Positions 8,478 through 16,986 of a stretch of DNA of 64,000 nucleotides are shown here, piece by piece. The notes below the pieces were generated by a model that saw nothing but the letters and a program-made list of their open reading frames with translations, searched no databases and was not told where the DNA came from. Source of the DNA: Pseudomaricurvus albidus (GTDB lineage: Bacteria > Pseudomonadota > Gammaproteobacteria > Pseudomonadales > Cellvibrionaceae); assembly GCF_018863235.1 (NCBI RefSeq), contig NZ_JAHKRS010000001.1:620001-684000 (forward strand), in the 5' to 3' direction. Numbering within the stretch: position 1 is the first letter of the stretch; every line of letters begins with the position of its first letter. The position numbers and the translations under genes are program-made.

Positions 8478-9458
8478 TTGAAACCTCTTGATTATAATTC
8501 TCCGGCTGAAACGTCGCGGGTTCTCTTTCGGCTGCCTTTGCTGTTAAGTCTGTTTTTGTGCCTGTTTGGATCCATGTCTGTATCGGCAGAACCATTGCGG
8601 ATTATGGCGTCCATCAAGCCTCTGGCCCTGATGGTAGAGGCGGTGGCGGGAGAGCATGCCAGTGTGAGCATTCTGGTGAAACCAGGCCAGACTCCTCATG
8701 ATTTTGCCTTCAAGGTTTCAGATCGGCAGAAACTGTCGCAAGCGGATCTGCTGGTTTGGGTGGGCGCTGATCTGGAACCCTATCTGTCGGCTTTGGCCGG
8801 CGGTCAGCCCTCACTCTCCATGGCTCATGTGCTGGATGCCCGTTTGCCCGCTAATGACTCGCAGGAATCCGAAGAGGGGCATGATCGGGGCCATCACCAC
8901 GGTTCTGATGACGATCTGGATTCTTCAGAAGCTCACAAGCACAGTTCTCACGCTCACGGGGATCAGCACTTCTGGCTAAATCCGGATTATGGTGTTGCGA
9001 TGATCAGGGCGCTCGCCGAGCAGCTGACAGCTCTGGACCCGGTTCACCAACAGGATTATCAGCGCAATGCCGAACAGGTGATTAAGCAGCTGGATACTCT
9101 GCTTGCCACCAGCATAAAAAGTCCGGTGAAGCAGCCTCGCCAGTACGCGGTTGTGCATCGCGCATACGACCATTTCCTGAGCTACTTTCAGTATCCCGAG
9201 CCACTGGTGCTGACGCCGGTACCTGAAATCAGCCCAGGGGCTCGTCAATTGTGGCGGGTGAGCCAGCAGTTACAACCCGGTGATTGCCTGTTGGTGGATT
9301 CATCCGCTCCAGCCCGCTGGGTCGATACCTTCTCCAGCCGAAATCAGTTATCTCTGAAACAGGTCGATATTATGGGTTACGGGGACGGTGTCAGTACTTA
9401 CTTAAGCCTGTTGGGCGGGGTCATTGGGGTGTTTGACGAATGCGCTCGTGCAAAATGA
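8478..9458 (+). CDS. znuA: Zinc ABC transporter substrate-binding protein ZnuA
   Basis: Periplasmic zinc-binding protein that feeds ZnuBC. It has a signal peptide ending near SVSA|EPL (about residue 37), then IMASIKPLALMVEAVAGEH, KPGQTPHDF with a metal-ligand histidine, a histidine/aspartate-rich loop at about residues 135-160, and HFWLNPDYG with the next ligand. The start appears to be TTG at 8478: no ATG upstream of the signal peptide is in frame, and later methionines would remove it. The length, 326, is usual for ZnuA with a His-rich loop. Confidence 0.93.
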   Translation: MKPLDYNSPAETSRVLFRLPLLLSLFLCLFGSMSVSAEPLRIMASIKPLALMVEAVAGEHASVSILVKPGQTPHDFAFKVSDRQKLSQADLLVWVGADLEPYLSALAGGQPSLSMAHVLDARLPANDSQESEEGHDRGHHHGSDDDLDSSEAHKHSSHAHGDQHFWLNPDYGVAMIRALAEQLTALDPVHQQDYQRNAEQVIKQLDTLLATSIKSPVKQPRQYAVVHRAYDHFLSYFQYPEPLVLTPVPEISPGARQLWRVSQQLQPGDCLLVDSSAPARWVDTFSSRNQLSLKQVDIMGYGDGVSTYLSLLGGVIGVFDECARAK

Positions 9459-9525
9459 GCCGCTGAAACTAGCCAGGTAACATCGGTCAGAGAACAGGGA
9501 AATAAGGTGCAGTAGAGAAAAAGAA

Positions 9526-9568
9526 CCCTGCACTGGTAATTAAGGGAGGAGAGAGACCCAGTGCAGGG
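9526..9568 (-). terminator. Long stem-loop, possible terminator of the minus-strand gene at 9720-9986
   Basis: Perfect 11-bp arms CCCTGCACTGG (9526-9536) and CCAGTGCAGGG (9558-9568) enclose a 21-nt loop. Read on the minus strand the hairpin is followed by TTCTTTTTCT, which fits a Rho-independent terminator for the small gene at 9720-9986, although it lies about 150 nt past that stop codon. The rest of the 9459-9719 gap shows no open frame I can support. Confidence 0.5.
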
Positions 9569-9719
9569 AAGAGCGATGAATAAACTGTTTAACCGAACCT
9601 AAATCGAGAGCTGATAATTACGCGTTAGTTAAAAGCCACAATCTAAATTTAATCGGCGCCTGTGGGAGAGAGCACAAAGCGCCTGAACTTTGCCGTTGAA
9701 GTCTTGCTTCTCTATAGCC

Positions 9720-9986
9720 TTACTTCTGCAGCGCGGCGGAAGCTTCGAGCATCGAGTTAAAGCGTTGCTCCATCTGGGCAGCCAGCTTTTCGTTGGCTTC
9801 GTCCAGAGTATCTTCCATCTTCTGAGCGTTCTGCTCAGCGGTCATAATTTCTTGTGTTGCCCAGCTTGAGCTAGCGCCAGTTTCTGCAACGAGTACCGCG
9901 ACGTTGGAGTAGCTGGAACCAACCTTTGCCGCCAGAGCGCCTTGTGAGCACAGTGCCAGAGCAATCAGAAAACCAAGTTTTTTCAT
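9720..9986 (-). CDS. Small exported alanine-rich coiled-coil protein, unknown function
   Basis: I do not recognise the family. Starting at ATG 9986, which has an excellent ribosome site (GGAGGACCT), the protein has 88 residues. It has a clear signal peptide (MKKLGFLIALALCSQGALAA) and a mature part of about 68 residues rich in Ala, Glu, Gln and Met with a heptad-like helix (MTAEQNAQKMEDTLDEANEKLAAQMEQ in segments). There are no cysteines after the signal. A periplasmic or envelope helical protein, like small lipoprotein-type or chaperone-type proteins, is possible but unproven. Its upstream region carries the GTTAC motif cluster at 10054-10244, so it is probably tightly regulated. Confidence 0.7.
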   Translation of the reverse strand: MKKLGFLIALALCSQGALAAKVGSSYSNVAVLVAETGASSSWATQEIMTAEQNAQKMEDTLDEANEKLAAQMEQRFNSMLEASAALQK

Positions 9987-10053
9987 AATCAGGTCCTCCT
10001 TGAGGTGGTTGATTCCGATGAGCAGGGCTTGGAACCTGTTCATCAGTTGATTT

Positions 10054-10244
10054 GTTACTGTATGTTACACATGGTAACGCATGAGTAAGTGTTACGCCAG
10101 TATTTTTTTAGCGAAAAAGTATAAAAAATCAGCTCTTATGTGTAACTGACACACAAAATGTGGCAGGTAACACAATATATAGTGGTGGGTAACACGTAGG
10201 TAACACTATGTGGGTCGGTTTTTGAATGTTAAAAAAGTGTTACC
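10054..10244. promoter_or_regulatory. Cluster of GTTAC/GTAAC motifs upstream of the small exported protein and polA
   Basis: Within 191 bp there are nine GTTAC or GTAAC pentamers. Three exact GGTAACAC octamers start at 10166, 10188 and 10199 (spacings 22 and 11 bp), and one inverted copy, GTGTTACC, lies at 10237-10244. GTGTTACG lies at 10089, and an inverted pair GTTAC-N5-GTAAC at 10064-10078. Direct repeats phased by one or two helical turns are typical of OmpR/PhoB-type response regulator sites (for example CpxR and RstA sites contain GTAAA or GTTACA). The binding protein is not identified; assignment is inference. Confidence 0.6.
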
Positions 10245-10414
10245 GATAAACTTTTTTTCAAAAATAACTTGAAATACTCAAATTGGGGGCTGGGATCGTC
10301 AGAAATACGCCATCAGCGGCTTGGGGTTTGTTATTGATCCGAGGCTGTTAGAATGCCTCTCTGGTCTCAGGGCGCCTGCCCGATTGAGCATTACTCATTG
10401 CAATGGAAACCCGA

Positions 10415-13159
10415 ATGTCTAACGCACCTCTCATCCTGGTGGATGGTTCTTCTTATCTTTATCGCGCCTTTCATGCATTGCCTCCCCTGACCAACTCCAA
10501 GGGTCAGCCCACCGGGGCAGTGAAGGGGGTCATTAATATGATCCGCCGAATCGACAAGGATTATCCGGGTTCCGTGGTTGCTGTAGTTTTTGATGCCAAG
10601 GGCAAAACCTTTCGCGATGAAATCTTCGCCGAGTACAAGGCCCATCGTCCGCCGATGCCGGATGACCTGCGCAGCCAGATAGAGCCCATTCACAATATCA
10701 TTCGCGCGATGGGTATTCCGATTCTGATGATCGATAACGTCGAGGCCGACGATGTGATCGGTACTCTGGCCCGTCAGGCGACGGAACAGGGTGTGGATGT
10801 GGTGGTTTCCACCGGCGATAAAGACATGGCCCAGCTGGTGAGTGACCATGTGACGCTGGTGAATACCATGACCGACACGGTGATGGATCGCGAGGGGGTG
10901 AAGGAGAAGTTTGGTATTCCCGCCGAGTTGATCATCGACTTCCTGGCGCTTATGGGAGACAAGGTGGATAACATTCCGGGCGTTCCCGGTGTGGGTGAGA
11001 AGACCGCTCTGGCCCTGTTGCAGAACCTTGGCGGGCTGGATGCCATCTACGGAGATCTGGAGGCGATTCGCGAGCTGGGTTTCCGAGGTGCCAAGAAAAT
11101 GCCCGAAAAGCTGCTGGAGCATAAGGACGCGGCTTATCTTTCTTATGAACTGGCGACCATCAAGCTGGATGTACCTCTCGACTGTGGCCCGAAGGATCTG
11201 GCCATGAGCCCGCCGGACAATCAGGCACTGTTGGCGCTGTATCAGGATATGGAGTTCAAAACCTGGATTAAAGAACTCAGCGAGCCGGTTGAACCTGCCG
11301 ATGCTGCCGACAGTTCAGACGCCGGTGCGTCAGTCACTCCGGATATTACCGAGACGGAATACGAAACCCTGCTGACGGAAGAGAGTTTCCTGCGTTGGCT
11401 GGACGCACTCAAGGGCGCCGACGTGTTTGCCTTTGATACCGAAACCACCAGCCTGGACTATATGCAGGCAAGGGTCGTCGGTGTGTCATTTGCTGTGGAA
11501 GCCGGCAAAGCGGCCTACGTGCCTTTTGGTCACGATTACCTGGATGCTCCAGAGCAGTTGCCGGAAGACTGGGTCTGGGAGCAGCTCAAGCCGCTGCTGG
11601 AAGATCCGAACCACAAGAAAGTCGGTCAAAACCTCAAATACGACATGAGTGTACTGGCCAATCAGGGAATCCAGCTGCGCGGCATTGCCTACGACACCAT
11701 GCTGGAATCCTACGTACTCGATTCCACCGCCAGCCGTCACGATATGGACACTCTGGCAGAACGTCATCTGGACGTGAAAACCGTCCACTTTGAAGACATT
11801 GCCGGCAAGGGCGCCAAACAGCTCACCTTTAATCAGATTCCCCTTGAACAGGCGGGGCCCTACGCCGCGGAAGATGCGGATATTACCCTGCGCCTGCACC
11901 AGACCCTGTGGCCCCAATTGAAGGCTGAAAAGAGCCTGCTGGGTGTGTTCGAAGAGATCGAGCGGCCATTGCTGTCGGTGCTGTCGAGGATTGAACGCAA
12001 CGGTGCGCTGATTGATACCCAGTTGCTGGGACAGCAGAGTGTGGAAATCACCGAGCGACTGGAGACCTTGGAGAAGCAGGCGTTTGATCTGGCCGGAGAA
12101 GAGTTCAATCTGGGATCCACCAAGCAGCTGGGGCACATCCTGTTTGAAAAACTCGAGCTGCCGGTGATCAAGAAGACTCCCAAGGGGGCGCCGTCTACAG
12201 CCGAGGAAGTACTGCAGGAGCTGGCCCTAGACTACCCCCTGCCGAAATTGCTGATCGAGTACCGCGGCCTGTCCAAGCTCAAGTCCACCTATACCGACAA
12301 ACTGCCGAAGATGGTCAACCCGGTCACCGGTCGGGTGCACACGTCTTACCACCAGGCGGTGACGGCCACCGGTCGCTTGTCATCCAGTGATCCGAATCTG
12401 CAAAACATTCCGATCCGTAACGAAGAGGGGCGTCGCATTCGCAAGGCGTTTATTGCGCCCGCAGGCTATAAGCTGGTGGCGGCGGATTATTCCCAGATTG
12501 AGCTGCGCATCATGGCGCACCTGTCCGGTGACGAAGGCCTTCAGCGGGCGTTTGCCGAGGGACTCGATGTTCACCGGGCGACCGCGGCGGAAGTTTTTGG
12601 TGTGGATCTGGATAAGGTCACCGACGAGCAGCGTCGCAGCGCCAAAGCCATTAACTTTGGCCTGATCTATGGCATGTCCGCCTTTGGTCTGGCCAAGCAG
12701 TTACACGTCGGGCGCCATGAGGCGCAGCAATACATCGACCTGTATTTTGAACGCTATCCCGGTGTGCAGCGCTATATGGATCAGACCCGGGTCGAAGCCG
12801 CCGAAAAGGGTTACGTGGAAACCCTGAAAGGGCGCCGTCTGTATTTGCCGGAAATCAATTCCCGCAATGGCATGCGCCGTCAGGCTGCCGAGCGCACCGC
12901 CATTAACGCCCCCATGCAGGGGACGGCCGCCGACATCATCAAGCTGGCCATGCTGGAAGTGGATGCCTGGCTGGCGGACGCTTCGGTGGATGCACGCATT
13001 ATTATGCAGGTGCACGATGAATTGGTGCTGGAAGTGTCAGAAAATCAATTAGACGCCGTTTGTGAGGGGCTTAAGACTCGTATGGAGTCGGCTATGAGTA
13101 TAGATGTCCCGCTGTTGGTGGAAGTCGGCATTGGTGACAACTGGGAAATGGCGCATTAA
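10415..13159 (+). CDS. polA: DNA polymerase I
   Basis: Repair and Okazaki-fragment-processing polymerase. From [21 protein letters not shown] (start 10415; an in-frame ATG at 10403 adds four residues) it has 914 residues in the standard three-domain layout. The 5'-3' exonuclease spans residues 1 to about 300 ([39 protein letters not shown]). The 3'-5' exonuclease lies near 325-510 and retains its metal ligands in [11 protein letters not shown]. The polymerase domain has motif A (DYSQIELRI), motif B ([14 protein letters not shown]) and motif C (MQVHDELV). The short leader gives no strong ribosome site. The sRNA locus follows directly downstream. Confidence 0.97.
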   Translation: MSNAPLILVDGSSYLYRAFHALPPLTNSKGQPTGAVKGVINMIRRIDKDYPGSVVAVVFDAKGKTFRDEIFAEYKAHRPPMPDDLRSQIEPIHNIIRAMGIPILMIDNVEADDVIGTLARQATEQGVDVVVSTGDKDMAQLVSDHVTLVNTMTDTVMDREGVKEKFGIPAELIIDFLALMGDKVDNIPGVPGVGEKTALALLQNLGGLDAIYGDLEAIRELGFRGAKKMPEKLLEHKDAAYLSYELATIKLDVPLDCGPKDLAMSPPDNQALLALYQDMEFKTWIKELSEPVEPADAADSSDAGASVTPDITETEYETLLTEESFLRWLDALKGADVFAFDTETTSLDYMQARVVGVSFAVEAGKAAYVPFGHDYLDAPEQLPEDWVWEQLKPLLEDPNHKKVGQNLKYDMSVLANQGIQLRGIAYDTMLESYVLDSTASRHDMDTLAERHLDVKTVHFEDIAGKGAKQLTFNQIPLEQAGPYAAEDADITLRLHQTLWPQLKAEKSLLGVFEEIERPLLSVLSRIERNGALIDTQLLGQQSVEITERLETLEKQAFDLAGEEFNLGSTKQLGHILFEKLELPVIKKTPKGAPSTAEEVLQELALDYPLPKLLIEYRGLSKLKSTYTDKLPKMVNPVTGRVHTSYHQAVTATGRLSSSDPNLQNIPIRNEEGRRIRKAFIAPAGYKLVAADYSQIELRIMAHLSGDEGLQRAFAEGLDVHRATAAEVFGVDLDKVTDEQRRSAKAINFGLIYGMSAFGLAKQLHVGRHEAQQYIDLYFERYPGVQRYMDQTRVEAAEKGYVETLKGRRLYLPEINSRNGMRRQAAERTAINAPMQGTAADIIKLAMLEVDAWLADASVDARIIMQVHDELVLEVSENQLDAVCEGLKTRMESAMSIDVPLLVEVGIGDNWEMAH

Positions 13160-13191
13160 TTTGCGTCTCGAAAAATATTTTAGAGATTTCG

Positions 13192-13219
13192 GGAACTAAT
13201 TCCTGCGAGGCCAGTCAGA
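13192..13219 (+). promoter_or_regulatory. Sigma-E/AlgU-type promoter of first sRNA copy
   Basis: GGAACTA (13192-13198), a 16-nt spacer and TCAGA (13215-13219) closely match the extracytoplasmic-stress sigma factor consensus (GGAACTT, 16-17 nt, TCTGA). Predicted transcription start is near 13225, just before the segment conserved between the two sRNA copies. It lies 33 bp after the polA stop. Confidence 0.75.
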
Positions 13220-13224
13220 GTAAT

Positions 13225-13328
13225 CAAGATATTTCATGGTGTCTTGCTCTCCTCAACTTAAGACTGGCCACTTGGTCAGCAGCTTTAAACATTTAAAAGC
13301 GCCCCGACAATGTTCGGGGCATTTTTTT
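13225..13328 (+). ncRNA. ErsA/Spot 42-locus small RNA, copy 1
   Basis: Not protein-coding. The predicted RNA starts near 13225 and ends in a strong Rho-independent terminator: GCCCCGA (13301-13307), loop, TCGGGGC (13314-13320), then seven T. A central hairpin CTGGCC/GGTCAG lies at 13264-13279. The 5' part contains a single-stranded pyrimidine-rich run (GTCTTGCTCTCC), complementary to purine-rich ribosome-binding sites. A second copy lies 240 bp downstream with the same 32-nt 5' block. The polA-engB interval carries Spot 42 in enterics and the sigma-22-dependent ErsA in Pseudomonas aeruginosa, so position and promoter type both fit ErsA. Sequence homology to either could not be tested. Confidence 0.8.
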
Positions 13329-13431
13329 GTCTGCGGCATGGCCAGCTTTGTCTGTGGCGGCTGATATCAATTACCGAATCAGATTTATTTTGTAGATTTT
13401 CGCGACAAAATGAATAATTTGTTTTTTATTT

Positions 13432-13459
13432 GGAACTTTTGGTTGAGAGACCAGTCTCA
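13432..13459 (+). promoter_or_regulatory. Sigma-E/AlgU-type promoter of second sRNA copy
   Basis: GGAACTT (13432-13438), exactly 16 nt, then TCTCA (13455-13459). The -35 is a perfect sigma-E consensus and the -10 differs from TCTGA at one base. Predicted start near 13465. Its spacer differs from that of copy 1 over most of its length while the two boxes are kept, which argues that the boxes are under selection. Confidence 0.8.
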
Positions 13460-13464
13460 GTAAT

Positions 13465-13566
13465 CAAGATATTTCATGGTGTCTTGCTCTCCTTACTTAA
13501 GACTGGTCATTTGGCCAGCAGCTTTAAATTTAAAAAGCGCCCCGACAATGTTCGGGGCATTTTTTT
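13465..13566 (+). ncRNA. ErsA/Spot 42-locus small RNA, copy 2
   Basis: Tandem paralogue of the RNA at 13225-13328. It has the identical 5' block from 13461 through the CTTGCTCTCC run, the same terminator stem (13539-13558) and a T run to 13566. The central hairpin (13503-13518) reads CTGGTC/GGCCAG, against CTGGCC/GGTCAG in copy 1. Both substitutions keep pairing (G-U to G-C, C-G to U-G), which supports a selected RNA structure. No open frame with a ribosome site covers it. The copies may be redundant, or may have different targets or expression. Confidence 0.8.
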
Positions 13567-13734
13567 ATCTGCGTTTTCTGTTTGGTTTTTAGACGACGTT
13601 AACAATGAAGCAGGAATCTGTTGAGCCGAGTGACAAAATGTCAGGTGTTGCCGATATATTTGAACGCCCTGGCGTGTGGTTACACTGAAACCTGAGGTCT
13701 CCGTCACAGGTTACTTTTCTTTACCTTTTCTGTC

Positions 13735-13875
13735 GGAACCAACAACTAAACTCATGCTCAAAGTGATCAGGATGGCAGCGCACGCACCTTGGCGCTGTAA
13801 TCGGGTCGGCGACTTCCCCCAAGAGCGTCGACTGTTTTAACCCGGCAGTTACCCCAAGGCTGTCGGGTTTTTTTA
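13735..13875 (+). ncRNA. Candidate third structured small RNA
   Basis: No gene is readable here, but three consecutive stem-loops are: CAGCGC/GCGCTG (13776-13797); GTCGGCG/CGTCGAC (13805-13832) with a C-rich loop; and a 10-bp terminator stem AACCCGGCAG/CTGTCGGGTT (13839-13869) followed by a T run to 13874. The next gene is on the opposite strand, so this terminator ends a transcript that begins in the gap. Start position and promoter are not clear; the left boundary is a guess. I do not recognise an RNA family. Confidence 0.5.
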
Positions 13876-13925
13876 TGCCTGAAATTTATACCGGGACAGG
13901 TTTGCCCCATCCAGATTCCGGACAT

Positions 13926-13960
13926 AAAAAAGCCGGATCTGAAACCAGATCCGGCAAAAA
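13926..13960 (-). terminator. Rho-independent terminator of the TonB receptor gene
   Basis: GCCGGATCTG (13932-13941) pairs with CAGATCCGGC (13946-13955) in a perfect 10-bp stem with a 4-nt loop, flanked by A run on the left and A run on the right. Read on the minus strand it gives a T run after the stem. It can act in both directions and separates the sRNA region from the receptor. Confidence 0.85.
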
Positions 13961-14001
13961 CACCAATGGATAGCGAGAGTAATACGTTATCGCCCGGGCG
14001 A

Positions 14002-16560
14002 TTAGAACTTCATTCTTCCAGTCAGGCCCCAGGTCATGGGAGCTTCCATAAAGGCACTGAAAGAACCGGTCTGCAGAGGTGTGTCGAAACCGATGTTGAT
14101 GACTTCTTCATCAGTCAGGTTTTTGCCCCACAACTCGATTGCCCACGATTCGTCTTGAGCCGCCAGAGTCACGTTGGCGTTCCAGATCCAGTAGTCATCG
14201 TTTTCTGTGTAGGCATCGTTATCCTGACCGGTGGTGTAGTCTGAGCGATAGCGGTAGCTGGTACCCAGTTTCAGCATCAGGTCACTGTTGATTTCATGCA
14301 GGTAGGTCACGCTGCCCGCGTAAGTCACGTCGGAAACGAAGTTGGGTGTTTCGCCGGTCAGATCCTGTGGCGGAACCACCCCTTCGGCTCGTGCCTGGAG
14401 GCCAGCGGCTTCCTGTTGAGCAATGGTCGTGGAACCGTTTTTAAACTCGGCGTATTCGATATCCTGCAACACCAGGCCACCGGCGATAATCCAGTTTTCG
14501 GTCGGCGTCCAGTTGTAGTCGATTTCCAGCCCTTTACCCTCAATTTCACCGGCATTTTGTAGAGTGAAGCCAGCGCCATCAAAGGAGTTTACCTGGAAGT
14601 CTTCAACCGTCTGATAGAACAGGGTGGTGTTCAACTGCAGGGTGCGGTCGAACAGGTACATCTTGGCGCCCAGTTCAAAGGACTCGGTTTCTTCCGGGTC
14701 AAATCGGTTGCTGTCCAGATCTGCCACCGGGTTGCCGGGGGTTTGGCCAACTGTACCGTTCAGGTTCAGGCCGCCCGCTTTGTAGCCCTGAGCGTAGCGA
14801 CCATAGACGGACATACTGTCAGAGAGCTCGTAGTTGAGGCTGGTGGCCACGGAGATATTGTCGTCGTCATAATCATCACTGGTAGCGCCTACGGGGAGGT
14901 GGACCTGCAGCGGACGGAGAGAGTTAAAGAGACTTTGGCTGACGCTTAACAGATCGACCTGTGAAAAGGGGTCGTCGCTAGTGGTCAGGTAATCTGCTTC
15001 TTTTTCCTCTTCGGAGTAGCGACCACCAAAGGTCCAGCTCAATTGATCTGTAATACGCCAGGTGGCCTGACCGAAGATTGCGATGCTTTCGGCCTCATAG
15101 GACACTTCCTCGTGAGTACCGGTGCCTGCAATTGCTGGGTTAACAAAGAAACTACCAGTTCCCAAGTCAAAGCCCATTAAATTCGAGGCAATCATCTGGC
15201 CTGTGGCAGTTGCCGGGTTGAATGGATTAACTCCATCGAAAACTGGGACACCTTCAACACTGACAAGACGGGCTAATCCCACATTAGAGAGGTATGCTGC
15301 GCCTTCTTCTCCCCAGTTGTAGTCGCCCTCTGCCTCAATCTCCTGATCGAAGTAGAATACCCCTGCGTCCCAGTCAAAGCTGTCGCCAGTGTATGAGAGA
15401 CGTAGTTCCACAGAGTTTTCTTCGATATCCTGTCCGCGACCACCGTTCCAGATATCTGCCGCGGTCATGTCGATATCGCCATAAGGGGCAGTTTCAAAAA
15501 AACGATGGGCAGCAATGGCGGTAAAGTCGAGAGTTTCGGTGAGCGCGGTTTCAAATTCAGCTGAAATGCCGCCATCCCGGAAGCTGTCATCGCCGGGGTT
15601 GGAGTCGTTGCGGTTGGTTTTATAATCACCTATATCAGTGTATTCACCTGTGAAAGTATATTCGGGCGCTACATAGTCACCTGGAGTGCCAGGTTGATGC
15701 GGTGGAGTTAAAACAAGATCATCGGTAAAAGCCGCAAAAGGTGATGCGTTGTTAATTAAAAGCTCCGTACCATTGCCGTAGAAAACAGGCACCGGAGCAC
15801 AACAGGTTTCATCTGTCTCGGTGTAGTCGGCAATTACACGCAATGAGGTATCTTCATTGATGTCCCATTGAATTTGTCCCCGGATGGTATAGCGGTCTTT
15901 GTCGTTGTAATCTTTACCGGTTTCATAGTTTTCAATGTAACCCTCACGCTCCTGCCAAGTGGCCGAAAGGCGATAGGCCAGGGTGTCTTCGATTAAGGGC
16001 CCGGTGACACCGGCTTTGACTTGTTTGTAGCCATAATCGCCGGCGCTGATCGACACATCACCACCTGCTTCATAGGATGGCTTCTTGGTGCGAACGCTGA
16101 TCACACCTGCAGAGGTGTTGCGACCAAACAAAGTGCCCTGTGGACCACGCAATACTTCCACTGCCTCGATATCGACAAAATCGCTCAGGGCCGAGCCTGG
16201 TCGACCGCGGTAAACGCCGTCAATAAAGACGCCCACGGATTGTTCCAGGCCGGAGTTCTGGCCGGCGGTACCGATACCGCGAATGGTCAAAATAGATTGG
16301 GTGGCACCGGAAGAGCTGTTAAAGACCAGACTCGGGGCTACCTGTTGCAGGTCACTGAGATCGCGAACCTGAGCTTGCTCCAGTGAGTCGCCGCTGTAGG
16401 AGGCTACAGAAACCGGGACTTCCAGAATGGTCTGCTCACGCTTCTGTGCGTAAACGGTAATTTCTTCAAGAACATTGTTGTTTTGTGCAACACCGCTCAT
16501 GGATTGGGTGGCGGCCACAAGGCCGATGGCGAGTGCCAGCTTGGTGGGCTGATAGATCAT
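14002..16560 (-). CDS. TonB-dependent outer-membrane receptor
   Basis: Outer-membrane active transporter of 852 residues. It has a signal peptide (MIYQPTKLALAIGLVAATQS), a TonB-box-like LEEITVYAQKR near residue 31, and a plug domain with VPVSVASYSGD, TIRGIGTAGQNSG and EVLRGPQGTLFGRNTSAG. A 22-strand-type barrel follows, ending in LTGRMKF with the terminal Phe expected for barrel assembly. The sequence type is that of the large receptor families of marine gammaproteobacteria that take up siderophores, cobalamin-like compounds, glycans or lipids; the substrate cannot be read from sequence. It is monocistronic and lies between the sRNA locus and engB, genes that adjoin in Pseudomonas. Confidence 0.93.
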   Translation of the reverse strand: MIYQPTKLALAIGLVAATQSMSGVAQNNNVLEEITVYAQKREQTILEVPVSVASYSGDSLEQAQVRDLSDLQQVAPSLVFNSSSGATQSILTIRGIGTAGQNSGLEQSVGVFIDGVYRGRPGSALSDFVDIEAVEVLRGPQGTLFGRNTSAGVISVRTKKPSYEAGGDVSISAGDYGYKQVKAGVTGPLIEDTLAYRLSATWQEREGYIENYETGKDYNDKDRYTIRGQIQWDINEDTSLRVIADYTETDETCCAPVPVFYGNGTELLINNASPFAAFTDDLVLTPPHQPGTPGDYVAPEYTFTGEYTDIGDYKTNRNDSNPGDDSFRDGGISAEFETALTETLDFTAIAAHRFFETAPYGDIDMTAADIWNGGRGQDIEENSVELRLSYTGDSFDWDAGVFYFDQEIEAEGDYNWGEEGAAYLSNVGLARLVSVEGVPVFDGVNPFNPATATGQMIASNLMGFDLGTGSFFVNPAIAGTGTHEEVSYEAESIAIFGQATWRITDQLSWTFGGRYSEEEKEADYLTTSDDPFSQVDLLSVSQSLFNSLRPLQVHLPVGATSDDYDDDNISVATSLNYELSDSMSVYGRYAQGYKAGGLNLNGTVGQTPGNPVADLDSNRFDPEETESFELGAKMYLFDRTLQLNTTLFYQTVEDFQVNSFDGAGFTLQNAGEIEGKGLEIDYNWTPTENWIIAGGLVLQDIEYAEFKNGSTTIAQQEAAGLQARAEGVVPPQDLTGETPNFVSDVTYAGSVTYLHEINSDLMLKLGTSYRYRSDYTTGQDNDAYTENDDYWIWNANVTLAAQDESWAIELWGKNLTDEEVINIGFDTPLQTGSFSAFMEAPMTWGLTGRMKF

Positions 16561-16962
16561 ATCAACTTCCTCTCTAGGTAGCGTGCGATTACAAAAAAGC
16601 CATAACCGTACGCATGTGTTTATTGTTATTAGTTGCCGTTGCTTTTAAGTCGATGGTCAGAGTCGATGTCTGAACCAACGGCATTAATGCGGCTGCCCTA
16701 AAACTAGTGGAATCGAATGGATCAGCGCAAGCCCCTGTTTATGAGCGAGAGCGACGCCCGGGAACTCGAAAGAGCGAAAAATTTGGGTAAACCTGTATTT
16801 GGTGTGTTTTTTGTACGAAATGGCCTAAAAGGCCGCGCTTTAGACTGTATTTGAGGCGGCTAGATTAATAGTGTGAATGCACTATTATTGATAAAAATAA
16901 TTATGAAAAATTGGAATAATGGCTGATCAGAGCATTGCGAACAGCAATTTTCCGAGATGGAA
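16561..16962. other. Non-coding gap between TonB receptor and engB
   Basis: About 400 bp without a supportable gene. It must hold the receptor promoter (minus strand). The left part is moderately GC-rich; around 16860-16920 it becomes strongly AT-rich. I see no clear operator such as a Fur box and no complete terminator apart from the hairpin at 16963-16986. Confidence 0.5.
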
Positions 16963-16986
16963 GGAGAAACCCGTCAGGGTTTCTCC
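16963..16986 (-). terminator. Hairpin overlapping the engB stop codon
   Basis: Perfect 10-bp inverted repeat GGAGAAACCC/GGGTTTCTCC with a 4-nt loop. On the minus strand the first arm encodes the last residues of EngB and the loop contains the TGA stop. Only a weak T tract (TTCC) follows, so termination would be inefficient or the hairpin may stabilise the mRNA end. Confidence 0.45.
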
